Part shown: positions 45,922 through 54,317 of the stretch, piece by piece
Position numbering within the stretch: the first letter of the stretch is position 1
Layout: each line of letters begins with the position of its first letter
Assembly (NCBI GenBank): GCA_963761755.1
Contig: CAVXIC010000011.1
Span: 310,001 to 374,000, forward strand
DNA from: CAJXVA01 sp963761755
GTDB lineage: Bacteria; Myxococcota_A; Polyangia; Nannocystales; Nannocystaceae
Reading direction: 5' to 3'
DNA length: 64,000 nt
The notes under the pieces: model-generated
Told to the model about the DNA's origin: nothing
Database searches by the model: none
What the model saw: the letters and a program-made list of their open reading frames with translations, nothing else
Translations under genes and position numbers: made by a program

Positions 45922-46916
45922 CCACGCCATCGCCCATCGCCGCGCCGCTGCTGCGCGCCCACGAGCTGTCGGTCGACTACCCCGCGGCGGGCGGGGACAC
46001 CTTGCGCGCGCTGCATCGGGTGTCGCTGACCCTGCAGCGCGGGCGGGCGCTCGCGCTGGTCGGAGAGTCCGGCAGCGGCAAGAGCACAGTCTCCAAGGTC
46101 ATCGCGCGCCTGGTCCAGCCCAGCGCGGGCACCCTCGAACTCGACGGGCACGACGTGTTGTCGCGGCGGGTCGAGCGGTCCTATCGGCAGCGGGTCCAGA
46201 TGATCTTTCAAGACCCTTTCGCCTCGCTCAATCCGGCGCACACGGTCGAGTACCACCTGCTGCGCCCGCTTCTTCGGCATGGACGAGCCACTGGCGCCAC
46301 CGTCCGGGCGGCGGTGCTGGAGCTGCTGGACCGCGTGGGTTTGCAGCCCGCGGAGGCCTACGTCGACCGCCGTCCGTTCGAGCTCTCCGGTGGGCAGCGC
46401 CAGCGGGTGGCCATCGCGCGGGCGCTCGCCGTCGAGCCCGACGTGCTGCTCGCGGACGAGCCCACCTCGATGCTGGACGTCTCGGTTCGCATCGAGATCC
46501 TCAACTTGCTGCGGGACCTCAAGCAGACCCACGCGATCGGCATGCTGGTCGTCACCCACGACCTCGCCAGCGCGCGGTACCTCGCCGACGAGATCGCGGT
46601 GATGTATGCCGGGGAGATCGTCGAGCACGGGTCCGCCGCCGAGGTGGTCGCGCGGCCATCCCACCCGTACACCCGTCTGTTGCTGGGGTCGATCGCCGGC
46701 GCGTCCAAGCCCGAGGCGCCGCTGCGCAACCCCGACGGACGCCGGCCGGACCTGACCGCGCCGCCGCCCGGATGCAGCTTCGCCTCGCTGTGTCCCCACG
46801 CCGGCCCGGAGTGCAGGCAGGGCGAGGTCCCCCGACACCCCCGGTCCGACATCGGATTCGTCGCGTGCCATCGGCCTGGGCCTGTGCCGAACAACGAGGA
46901 GCCGCTCGCTTCATGA
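45918..46916 (+). CDS. ABC transporter ATP-binding protein, DppF/OppF type
   Basis: A 332-residue second ATPase, GTG start overlapping the preceding stop (GTGA). Motifs: GESGSGKST (Walker A), IFQDPFASLNP, LSGGQRQRVAIARAL (signature), LLADEPTSMLDVS (Walker B) and VTHDLA. The C-terminal Cys segment (CSFASLCPHAGPECRQGEV) again matches oligo_HPY. It overlaps the GH1 beta-glucosidase gene by ATGA, tightly tying import to intracellular hydrolysis. Confidence 0.94.
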   Translation: MTTPSPIAAPLLRAHELSVDYPAAGGDTLRALHRVSLTLQRGRALALVGESGSGKSTVSKVIARLVQPSAGTLELDGHDVLSRRVERSYRQRVQMIFQDPFASLNPAHTVEYHLLRPLLRHGRATGATVRAAVLELLDRVGLQPAEAYVDRRPFELSGGQRQRVAIARALAVEPDVLLADEPTSMLDVSVRIEILNLLRDLKQTHAIGMLVVTHDLASARYLADEIAVMYAGEIVEHGSAAEVVARPSHPYTRLLLGSIAGASKPEAPLRNPDGRRPDLTAPPPGCSFASLCPHAGPECRQGEVPRHPRSDIGFVACHRPGPVPNNEEPLAS

Positions 46917-48274
46917 ACGACAAAACCTTCCCTTCCAACTTCCTTTGGGGCGCCGCGACGTCCAGCTTCCAGATCGAGGGTGCCGTGGATGCGCGCGGGC
47001 CTTCCATCTGGGACACGTTCTGCCGAGTGCCCGGCGCCGTCGAAGACGGCAGTGACGGCGATGTCGCCTGCGATCACCTTGCGCGAATGGACGCCGACGT
47101 GGCGATGATGAAGCGGATGGGGCTGGCGGCCTACCGGTTCTCCGTGAGCTGGCCCCGCGTGATGCCCCAAGGGCGGGGCGCCTGCGCCCAGGCGGGCATC
47201 GACGTGTACGCGCGGCTGGTCGACCGGCTGCTCGAGGCCGGCATCGAGCCGTGGGTGACGCTGTATCACTGGGATCTGCCGCAGGCCCTCGAAGACGCCG
47301 GCGGGTGGCCGGTGCGATCCACGGCAGACGCGTTCGTCGACTACGCGCTCGCGATGGCCGACGCGCTGGGAGACCGGGTCACGAACTGGATCACGCACAA
47401 CGAGCCGTGGTGCGCGGCGATGTTGGGGTATCGGTTCGGTCGACACGCGCCGGGGCGGACCGAGCTGCCGCAGAGCATCGCGGCCAGCCACCATCTGCTG
47501 CTCAGCCACGGCCTGGCCACGCGGGCGATGCGGGAGGTGCTGCCCGAGGCGGCGCGGATCGGCATCACCTTGAACCTCGCCCCGGTCGATGCCGCCTCGC
47601 CCAGCGCCGCCGACCGAGACCAGCGGCGCCACGAAGACGGGGCGTTCAATCGCTGGTTCCTCGAGCCACTGTACGGGCAGGGCTATCCGCAGGACATCGT
47701 GCAGGACTACATCCGGATGGGGGGACTGCCCGAGTCCGGGATGCAGCGATGGGTGGAGGCCGGCGACCTGGAGACGATCGCCGCGCCGACGGACTTTTTG
47801 GGCATCAACTATTACTACCGCAAGGTCGAGCGGGCGGACGTGCCGGACAACGCGCCGGTGACCGTCGTGCAGGCTCCGCAGGAGGCGTGGACCGACATGG
47901 GGTGGGAGGTCTTCCCCGAAGGCCTGTGGTCGCTGCTGCAGCGCGTGCACCACAGCTACGCGCCGGGTCCGCTGTACATCACCGAGAACGGCGCGAGCTA
48001 CGACACCGGTCCGGGGCCGGATGGGTCGGTGCCCGACGTGCGCCGGGTCCGCTACTTTCGGGACCACTTCGCGCAGGCGCTGCGCGCGATCGAGGACGGC
48101 ATCCCGCTGCACGGCTACTTCGCCTGGTCCTTGCTCGACAACTTCGAGTGGGACCGGGGGTACACGCAGCGCTTCGGCATGGTGTGGGTCGACTACGAGA
48201 CCCAGGAGCGAATCCTCAAGGATAGCGCGCACTACTTCGCCGAGGTCATCGCCCGCAACGCGGTCGTCGAGTGA
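46913..48274 (+). CDS. GH1 beta-glucosidase
   Basis: A 453-residue cytoplasmic family 1 glycoside hydrolase without signal peptide. The catalytic acid/base is E164 in HNEPWC and the nucleophile is E358 in YITENGAS. The N-terminal LWGAATSSFQIEG is the GH1 signature. Length is the usual 440-470. It should split imported cellobiose and cellodextrins to glucose. It is the last gene of the transporter operon, coupled to OppF through ATGA. Confidence 0.96.
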   Translation: MNDKTFPSNFLWGAATSSFQIEGAVDARGPSIWDTFCRVPGAVEDGSDGDVACDHLARMDADVAMMKRMGLAAYRFSVSWPRVMPQGRGACAQAGIDVYARLVDRLLEAGIEPWVTLYHWDLPQALEDAGGWPVRSTADAFVDYALAMADALGDRVTNWITHNEPWCAAMLGYRFGRHAPGRTELPQSIAASHHLLLSHGLATRAMREVLPEAARIGITLNLAPVDAASPSAADRDQRRHEDGAFNRWFLEPLYGQGYPQDIVQDYIRMGGLPESGMQRWVEAGDLETIAAPTDFLGINYYYRKVERADVPDNAPVTVVQAPQEAWTDMGWEVFPEGLWSLLQRVHHSYAPGPLYITENGASYDTGPGPDGSVPDVRRVRYFRDHFAQALRAIEDGIPLHGYFAWSLLDNFEWDRGYTQRFGMVWVDYETQERILKDSAHYFAEVIARNAVVE

Positions 48275-48279
48275 TTTTT

Positions 48280-48291
48280 TTCATCACTTCA
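48280..48291 (+). promoter_or_regulatory. TTCATCACTTCA element, copy 2
   Basis: The exact 12-mer, preceded by a T tract (TGATTTTTTT), lies just after the beta-glucosidase stop and about 200 bases before the next lipoprotein gene. The first copy is at 26795-26806, upstream of the GH8 and propeller genes. Confidence 0.4.
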
Positions 48292-48488
48292 TGGCGGTCC
48301 ACACCCCTACGACGACACACCGGGATCCTCGAATGCCGACGGAAGACACCCGTCGTGGCTGGTCTCCCGGTGGCTGCGAGTTTCCTGCACTCATCGAGAA
48401 CTGGGCGGCGACGCCCACCGCTTCGGGCAACGTGGTGAGGGCCGCGCTCGCAGCCCAACGAATCGCCCTCTTCAACAACGGACACAGC

Positions 48489-49382
48489 ATGAAATCGACT
48501 CCATTCCATTCGTTCGTCTTGGTCGGCATCGCCGGCCTGTTCGGTCTTGCCAGCACCGCCTGCGACGCAGGTGACAGCAGCGAAGAGACGCCCTCTTCAG
48601 CGGGCACGGAGGGACCTGCGGCGACATCGGGCGAGGGAAGCTCCGGCGAAGAGGGCGGCACGTCGGGGGGCCCAGGCGACGGATCTTCGGGGGTCGATCC
48701 CTCCGGGAACTCGATGACGGATCCGACCTCCGATCCGACCTCCGATCCGACCGACGACACGAGCGATACGGGGATCGACATCGACCCTCAGAACGTCATC
48801 GACGATCTCGAGGACGGTGACCCGCTCATCCTCGCAGCCAACGGGCGCAAGGGTGCTTGGTATACGTACAACGACGAGACCGCGGCGGCGACGCAAGTGC
48901 CGGCCTCCGACGAGCCCTTCGCCCCGGTCGAAGGCGGCCCCGAGGACAGCTTGTTCATGGCCCACACCGAAGGCTCCGGGTTTGCGGTGTGGGGTGCTGG
49001 CCTCGGGCTCGACCTCAACAACGAAGGCGACGACGAGGGCGGCCCGGGCATCCGCAACCCCTACGACGCCTCCGCCTTCAGCGGGGTGGTCTTCACCGCG
49101 CGCGGAAACGCGGCGGTTCGGGTGAAGATGCTGGTGGACGCCGTGGTGCCCATCGAGACCGGCGGAAGCTGCGACAGTCCGACCGACTGCGAGGACGCGC
49201 ACGGCAAGATCATCCCGCTGACCGGCGACTGGCAGCAGTTCCAGGTCGGATTCGACGAGCTCTTCCAAGAAGGGTGGGGCATCGCGGCTGATTTCGACGC
49301 CGGGACGTTGATGTCGATCCAGTTCCAAGTGGCCGCAGGCACCGACTTCGAGTTCGATCTCGACAACATCGCCTTCTACTGA
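48489..49382 (+). CDS. CBM11-like carbohydrate-binding lipoprotein, second copy
   Basis: A 297-residue lipoprotein (cysteine about 25 after LASTA) with a Ser/Gly/Glu/Asp linker containing TSDPTSDPT repeats, and a C-terminal domain of about 190 residues. That domain mirrors the CBM11-like protein at 35236-35970 (NVIDDLEDGDPL, GFAVWGAGLGLDLN, FSGVVFTARG, SIQFQVAAG, FDLDNIAFY). It probably binds beta-glucan on the cell surface. It has its own upstream region with the shared 12-mer, so it may be regulated with the glucanase genes. Confidence 0.75.
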   Translation: MKSTPFHSFVLVGIAGLFGLASTACDAGDSSEETPSSAGTEGPAATSGEGSSGEEGGTSGGPGDGSSGVDPSGNSMTDPTSDPTSDPTDDTSDTGIDIDPQNVIDDLEDGDPLILAANGRKGAWYTYNDETAAATQVPASDEPFAPVEGGPEDSLFMAHTEGSGFAVWGAGLGLDLNNEGDDEGGPGIRNPYDASAFSGVVFTARGNAAVRVKMLVDAVVPIETGGSCDSPTDCEDAHGKIIPLTGDWQQFQVGFDELFQEGWGIAADFDAGTLMSIQFQVAAGTDFEFDLDNIAFY

Positions 49383-49385
49383 GCC

Positions 49386-49400
49386 GCCTTTTCGAAAGGC
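49386..49400 (+). terminator. short TTCG hairpin
   Basis: GCCTTT (49386-49391) pairs with AAAGGC (49395-49400) around a 3-nt loop, immediately after the CBM11-like lipoprotein stop. It is a plausible first part of a terminator. Confidence 0.35.
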
Positions 49401-49417
49401 CCCTTCAAAGATTGGAG

Positions 49418-49456
49418 GCGAGGCCTCACTCAAGCAGCGCTTGATTGAGGTCTCGC
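49418..49456. terminator. long hairpin between convergent genes
   Basis: Two 18-base arms (49418-49435 and 49439-49456) are complementary at 16 of 18 positions with a 3-nt loop. It lies between the convergent lipoprotein and GKDP-repeat genes, so it is likely a bidirectional terminator. Confidence 0.55.
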
Positions 49457-49463
49457 TGTCTCG

Positions 49464-50462
49464 CTAGCGTCCGGGTGCCTTCGGAGGCATGCCGCCGGGG
49501 CCCTTGGGTCCGGGCAGGGCGCCGGGACCCTTCGGTCCATTCGGCAGCTTGGGTCCGGGCAGCGTGCTCGGCCCCTTGATCGGGCTCACCGGACCGATCG
49601 TCGGGCCCTTGGGTCCTTCGGGACCCGCTCCCGGAGCCTTGCCCGGATCGACCGGCTTGCCGCCAGGCGTCTTGCCCGGGGTCTTGCCACCGGGCTTGTC
49701 CGGACCTTTTCCGCCCGGCTTGCCGCCGGGGTTCAGGTCCGGCTTGTTGGGTTTCTTGCCCCCTGGGTCCTTGCCTGGGTCCTTGCCTGGGTCCTTGCCT
49801 GGGTCCTTGCCAGGATCCTTGCCTGGACCCTTGCTCGGGCCTTTGCCTGGCCCCTTGCTCGGGGTCTTGCCGCCCGGATCCTTGCCCGGATCCTTGCCCG
49901 GATCCTTTCCGGGGTCCTTCCCGGGGTCCTTCCCGGGATCCTTGCCGGGATCCTTGCCTGGGTCCTTGCCGGGTTCTTTGCCCGGATCCTTGCCCTCGCC
50001 GGGGTCCTTCCCGCGGACGAGGTCATCGCGTCCGACGTCGATCGACGGTCCGTCCGGCCGCGCGCCGGGCCCCTTGGGTCCACCGGGTACTCCGGGCATC
50101 ACCGGCGCCTTGGGTCCACCCTGGACTCCAGGCACGTTGCGCGGCACGTCTCGCGGCGGCATCCGATCGGGGGACTTCGGCAGGTTGGGCGCTGGCGCCT
50201 TGGCGGTGGGACCCTTGGGCGCAGTGGGTGCGACGGGCGCGGTGGGTGCGACGGGCGCGGTGGGTACGACGGGCTGCTTGGGCTGAGCGGTCGGCGCTTT
50301 CGGGGCCTTGCGACCGTGCCGCTTCGTCTTCCGCTTGGCCTTGTCCTTGGTCGCCATCGGATCCGGATCGACGGCAGCCGAAGCGACCGAGGAGAACAGC
50401 ATCGGGCTGGCGCAAAGTACGAGAACGGTCAGCAGACGGCGGGTCGAAGGGAGGGCAGACAT
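49464..50462 (-). CDS. secreted GKDP-repeat protein
   Basis: A 332-residue secreted protein. After a signal peptide (residues 1-29, cleaved near SVASAAVD) comes a basic Lys/Arg/Pro region, then long runs of GKDP tetrapeptides in two blocks (about residues 155-230) and a Gly-Pro-rich end (GPKGPG). The composition is almost only Gly, Pro, Lys, Asp, Ala and Thr, suggesting an extended, collagen-like or disordered surface polymer. No enzymatic feature is present. The stop is a TAG near the long hairpin. Function unknown; matrix or gliding-related roles are guesses. Confidence 0.65.
   Translation of the reverse strand: MSALPSTRRLLTVLVLCASPMLFSSVASAAVDPDPMATKDKAKRKTKRHGRKAPKAPTAQPKQPVVPTAPVAPTAPVAPTAPKGPTAKAPAPNLPKSPDRMPPRDVPRNVPGVQGGPKAPVMPGVPGGPKGPGARPDGPSIDVGRDDLVRGKDPGEGKDPGKEPGKDPGKDPGKDPGKDPGKDPGKDPGKDPGKDPGGKTPSKGPGKGPSKGPGKDPGKDPGKDPGKDPGKDPGGKKPNKPDLNPGGKPGGKGPDKPGGKTPGKTPGGKPVDPGKAPGAGPEGPKGPTIGPVSPIKGPSTLPGPKLPNGPKGPGALPGPKGPGGMPPKAPGR
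49760..49995 (-). repeat. 12-bp coding repeats (GKDP)
   Basis: Many tandem 12-bp units of the type GGTCCTTGCCTG or GGATCCTTGCCC (plus strand) in two blocks separated by a more diverged stretch. They encode the GKDP repeat of the secreted protein. Unit length keeps the frame under slippage. Confidence 0.85.
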
Positions 50463-50557
50463 GGTTCATCGCTGGCAGTACCGCGGGCCCGTCCGCTGTT
50501 ACAGGGTGACCGTCGCTCGGGGGTTCACCACGGGCTACTCGGTTTCACCACTCGCCG

Positions 50558-51748
50558 CTAACGCACCGCTTCGGCGAACAACCACCGTAGGTCGTTGCCG
50601 AACTCGTCGTTGGGGTGCGAGTTGTCGCCGTGCATGGTCTCCCCGAATCCGGAGCGGTAGTCGTAGCCGGCGCAGTCCACCGCGGTGGTCATCGCCATGT
50701 GGGCGTCGCGCCAGTTCCCGAACTGGTTGTCGAGATCGTTGATCCCGCTCAGCAGCGTGAGCCGCAGAGGCTTGCGATCCTCGGCGAGGATCTCGGTGGG
50801 GTACTTGTCGGAGTACTCGCCGTCGGCGTTCGCCCGCAGCTGCACGAAGCTGCCCAAGGTCGTGTAGAGCAAGCCGAACTGATCGGGCCGCTCCCAGCCT
50901 GCGGTGAATGCAGCCGCGCCCCCCGAGCTGCGGCCGCCGATCGCTCGCAGCCCCGGATCGGCGGAGATCGAGTAGTCCCCGACCACCGCGGGCAGGAGAT
51001 CGTCGAGCAAGAAGGTCACGTAGTTTGGGTCGGGCGTGTCGTACTCGAGGCTGCGTTGGGACTGCCCGTTGTTCATGCCAGGATCGACGAAGACGGCGAT
51101 GGTTACGGGCATCGCACCCTCGTCGATGAGGTTGTCGAGCACCGTGGGCGTTCGGTACGCGCCGCCGCCGTCGTTGCGCTGGTAGACGTTGCCGTCGGTC
51201 AGGACCAAGAGCGCTGCCGGTTCGCTGCCGTCGTATTGCGCAGGGACGTAGACCCAGTAGTCCCACGTGACGCCGGGGTACACGGTGCTCGAGGAGAAGT
51301 TCCCCGACGTCACCGAGCCCGTCGGCACGCCCGCTTGGGTCTGTGCATCGGCGGTCCGCATGTACGGCCCCGGCTCGTAGTAGGTGCCGCCGCCATCGGC
51401 CAGCATCGTCGCGCACATCTCGAACGCGCCGGCGTCCGCGGCCGGGTTGTCGTTCGAGCACGCGCAGAAGCTCGAGGTGGGCCCGCCTGGATCCCCGGTG
51501 CTCGAGCCCGAGGAATCGTCGCCGACCGAACCGCTGCTCGATGTGTCGGGGTCGCCGCTCACCATCGTCGACGAGCCCGCATCCTGGGCCTGCGTCGTTC
51601 CACCGTCGTCCTCACTCGTCGTGGCTGCCGACGTCGTGGCGGCCGCGGTGCCTTCGCCTCCGCTGGAACTCTCGTTGGATCCCGTCTGCGTGCTGGTTCC
51701 GCCGTAGCACCCGGTCAGCAACAGTGCGCATGTCAGCGTGCGAATCAC
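50558..51748 (-). CDS. esterase-family lipoprotein (CE1/esterase D-like)
   Basis: A 396-residue lipoprotein (GTG start, lipobox LTGC, cysteine 14) with a Ser/Thr/Gly/Asp linker and four cysteines near residue 95-112. The catalytic domain is an alpha/beta hydrolase of the esterase D family (PF00756), with nucleophile motif G-R-S-S-G (S274), an acid region around SGINDLDNQ and His in ETMHGDNSHP. Such enzymes deacylate feruloyl or acetyl groups on plant polysaccharides, fitting the glucanases upstream, or act on siderophores. Substrate uncertain. Confidence 0.82.
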   Translation of the reverse strand: MIRTLTCALLLTGCYGGTSTQTGSNESSSGGEGTAAATTSAATTSEDDGGTTQAQDAGSSTMVSGDPDTSSSGSVGDDSSGSSTGDPGGPTSSFCACSNDNPAADAGAFEMCATMLADGGGTYYEPGPYMRTADAQTQAGVPTGSVTSGNFSSSTVYPGVTWDYWVYVPAQYDGSEPAALLVLTDGNVYQRNDGGGAYRTPTVLDNLIDEGAMPVTIAVFVDPGMNNGQSQRSLEYDTPDPNYVTFLLDDLLPAVVGDYSISADPGLRAIGGRSSGGAAAFTAGWERPDQFGLLYTTLGSFVQLRANADGEYSDKYPTEILAEDRKPLRLTLLSGINDLDNQFGNWRDAHMAMTTAVDCAGYDYRSGFGETMHGDNSHPNDEFGNDLRWLFAEAVR

Positions 51749-51817
51749 CCCAGGAGTGTAGCGCCGCGAATGACCGCCCCGGCGTGTTGTTTGTGGGTCC
51801 GAGCCCACGGGTTGGAC

Positions 51818-53404
51818 CTACTCCGCTCGCGTTCCGTGCAGCCCGAGGGTGTCGAGCTTGGGCAGGGCACCGAGCCGCGCGACGCCCTCGGGGGTGACGA
51901 CGGTGTTGCCGAGGTTGAGCCGCTCGAGGCTCTCGAGCTTCAGCAGGAATTCGATCGCCCCGTCGGTGATCAGGGTGTCGTCGAGCCGGAGCTCCTCGAG
52001 ACTCGTCAGCGTCGTGAGGTGCTCGACCCCTGCGTCGACGACGTCGGTGTGGTCGAGCTCGAGCCGGCGCAGACGCGAGAGCTTGGCCAGCGAAGCCAGG
52101 CCCCGGTTGGTCACACGGGTGTGGTTGAGGTGCAGCTCTTCGAGGTCGGTCAACTCGGCGAGCGAGGCGAGACCGTCGTCGGAGACGTCGGTGTCGCCCA
52201 GGTCGAGGGTCCGCAGGTTCGTGAGCGCCTCCAGCTGCGGCATGGCTCGGTCGTCGAGCGAGGCGTAGTCGAGGACCAGCGCCTCCAAGGAGGTCAACAG
52301 CGACAGCTTGTCGAGATCGGGGTGGGTCAGCTCGCCCGAGAGCTGCAGGCGCCGAAGGTTGGGCAGCTTCGCGAGCGCCTCGAAGCCCTTGGGCCCCACG
52401 TCGACGCCGGTGAGCACGAGGGTCTCGAGCTCGGAGAGGTCCTCGAGCGAGGCGAGACCTTCGTCCGTGACCTGGGTGCTTCGAAGCTTGAGCGTCCGGA
52501 TGCCCCCACTGTGGCGAAGCGAGCGCAAGCCAGCGTCACCCATGCGCGGGCAGTCGCACTCGAAGCTCTTGACCGGGAGCTCGCGCAGGTACAGCGGCGA
52601 GTTGTCGTTGAAGGTGTCCCCGACGAACACGACCTCGCGAAGCTCCGACAGCGGCTTGATCTGGTTGAGTGAGAAGTTCCCGATCCGCGTGTCTCGGAGC
52701 TCCAGGCGCTGCAGCGCGTCCGCTCGCGAGAGGGTCAGCATCGCGTTGTGGCCTGCCCAGCTGCCCTCGAGCACGGCGCTGCGGAGCTTGCGAGGCCACA
52801 GGTCGAGGATGAGCGAGATCTCGCTGTTCTTGGGCAGCTCGGAGAGGCGCACCGCCTGAAGCTCGAGCTTGCGAAGCGGGGTCAGCAGCTCGCTCCCCGC
52901 AGAGACGCGCCGCAGACTGAGTTGCTCGAGCTTCTGAAGCTGCGCGAGACGCCCGACGATCACGCCATCGATGCGCATGTCGGCGAGCTCGAGATGGGTC
53001 AGCCGCTCGGCGTACGCACCGAGGCCGGACTGAACCGCGCCGACGCAGCCCGACACGCGCAGGCTCACCAGCTTGGGCGTCTGTCCGGCGAGCTGCACCA
53101 AGTCGAGATCCGCGCACCCGTCTTCGGGCCCACCGTCTTCGATGAAGCCGACGCGATCCGCCGTCGACAGGGCGAGGTCGAGATGTTCGACGATGGAGAG
53201 ATCGATCTTCCCGAGGTCGCCGGTGTCGTGGACCGTCACCTGCCGGGGATCGCTGGGCCATGGCGCTTGCGATTCAGGCTCTGCGGTCGGGCCTTGCCCG
53301 ACCACAGGGGGTGGCACTGGGGTGCGGACGGGGGCGTCGTCTTCGCCACACGTGCACGCCGCAAGAAGCAGCAGAGCCAGGGCGAAGGGAGATCGGACGC
53401 GCAC
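51818..53404 (-). CDS. leucine-rich-repeat lipoprotein
   Basis: A 528-residue lipoprotein (GTG start, lipobox LAAC, cysteine 17). After a Pro-rich linker it consists almost entirely of leucine-rich repeats of about 24 residues (for example LTSLEELRLDDTLITDGAIEFL and the like) with a regular xLxxLxLxxTxVTDxGLxxL pattern; roughly 12 are visible in the C-terminal half. Regular bacterial LRRs form a solenoid that binds proteins. The location suggests an outer-surface adhesin or receptor. The gene is divergent from 53697. Confidence 0.88.
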   Translation of the reverse strand: MRVRSPFALALLLLAACTCGEDDAPVRTPVPPPVVGQGPTAEPESQAPWPSDPRQVTVHDTGDLGKIDLSIVEHLDLALSTADRVGFIEDGGPEDGCADLDLVQLAGQTPKLVSLRVSGCVGAVQSGLGAYAERLTHLELADMRIDGVIVGRLAQLQKLEQLSLRRVSAGSELLTPLRKLELQAVRLSELPKNSEISLILDLWPRKLRSAVLEGSWAGHNAMLTLSRADALQRLELRDTRIGNFSLNQIKPLSELREVVFVGDTFNDNSPLYLRELPVKSFECDCPRMGDAGLRSLRHSGGIRTLKLRSTQVTDEGLASLEDLSELETLVLTGVDVGPKGFEALAKLPNLRRLQLSGELTHPDLDKLSLLTSLEALVLDYASLDDRAMPQLEALTNLRTLDLGDTDVSDDGLASLAELTDLEELHLNHTRVTNRGLASLAKLSRLRRLELDHTDVVDAGVEHLTTLTSLEELRLDDTLITDGAIEFLLKLESLERLNLGNTVVTPEGVARLGALPKLDTLGLHGTRAE

Positions 53405-53643
53405 GAGGGGCGGCGAAGATAGGCGCCCCGGCGCCGGGACGACACCCCTCGCGAACTGCGCATCCCCGCTGCGCGTCGCTCACGCAGAGGTTTTGATGGG
53501 GCCGTGCGGGCGCGGCGCCCACCCTCGAACAGTGTTCAATTACGCCTGTGTACGGGAATTGAGGCCCATGAGCCGAGAGTACACGCCTGACCCTCGACCG
53601 CCAGCGTGATTGACGCGCCCCGGGCGGTTTTGTACAACGGGCG

Positions 53644-53669
53644 CGGACGGCGGGCTTTGCTGCCGTCCG
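53644..53669 (+). other. leader hairpin before the 53697 gene
   Basis: CGGACGGC (53644-53651) pairs with GCCGTCCG (53662-53669) around a 10-nt loop, ending 27 bases before the ATG. It could affect translation, but no known riboswitch is recognised. Confidence 0.3.
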
Positions 53670-53696
53670 GTCTTCGCCCGGAACTCAGGTCTCACC

Positions 53697-54236
53697 ATGG
53701 CTACCAATCGAATCGAGCGCGTCCTCCGCCACGACGGCATCGTAGCGGTCCTCGACATGACCGGCGACGCATCGCCGGCTGCCGATCCTCCGCCGGCGCC
53801 TGCGCCCGCTCCCACCTCCGGAGGCTTCGGTGCCCCGGCCCCAGCACCAGGCTTCGCCCCTACGAGCGTCATGCCTCCCGCTCCGGCGGCGGCGCCCACG
53901 AACCCGCCGAACCCACCGAACCCGTCCAACCCGGCTCCTTCGGTCCAACCCGGTCCGCCGGCGCAGTCGAGCCACCCCGCTGGCCAGTCCTCGTCCATCC
54001 AGTGGGTCGGCGACGACAGCTGGCGGCCGATCGTCATGGAGGCGGTCAAGCTGCGGCAGATCGCAGGCGAGCCCTCGGTTCGCGTCGAGGTCGGCGACCA
54101 CAAGGTCATGGTGTCGGGCGACGACCGGCACGTAATCGGCGTCGTCTTCATCAAGGGTCACCCGGTCGTCAAGTCGGTCGTTCGCATGGTGCGGCAGCTG
54201 CTCAAGCAGCCCGGCTCGTCGTCCCAAGGCCTCTGA
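53697..54236 (+). CDS. hypothetical protein with Pro-rich linker
   Basis: A 179-residue cytoplasmic protein with no signal peptide. Residues 1-25 are a short alpha/beta segment, residues 28-100 are a Pro/Ala/Gly/Ser linker, and residues 105-175 form a compact alpha/beta domain (IVMEAVKLRQIAG, VRVEVGDHKVMVSGDD, VVFIKGHPVVKSVVRMVRQLLKQ). I do not recognise the domain. The ATG at 53697 sits after a GC-rich leader hairpin. A strong terminator follows, so it is probably monocistronic. Confidence 0.55.
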   Translation: MATNRIERVLRHDGIVAVLDMTGDASPAADPPPAPAPAPTSGGFGAPAPAPGFAPTSVMPPAPAAAPTNPPNPPNPSNPAPSVQPGPPAQSSHPAGQSSSIQWVGDDSWRPIVMEAVKLRQIAGEPSVRVEVGDHKVMVSGDDRHVIGVVFIKGHPVVKSVVRMVRQLLKQPGSSSQGL

Positions 54237-54259
54237 ACGCATTCGGGGAACCCTCATCC

Positions 54260-54292
54260 AAGAAGGCCGCGGAGGAATCCCGCGGCCTTCTT
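54260..54292 (+). terminator. rho-independent terminator
   Basis: A perfect 13-bp stem, AAGAAGGCCGCGG (54260-54272) with CCGCGGCCTTCTT (54280-54292), a 7-nt loop and a following TT-GCG tail. It closes the 53697 transcription unit before the flavoprotein gene. Confidence 0.8.
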
Positions 54293-54317
54293 GCGTTGGT
54301 GCGGGTAGAGTCCAGGC

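Noticed and set aside
49760..49995. CRISPR-like tandem array
   Set aside because: Units are 12 bp without unique spacers and encode the GKDP repeats in frame; this is a coding repeat, not a CRISPR.
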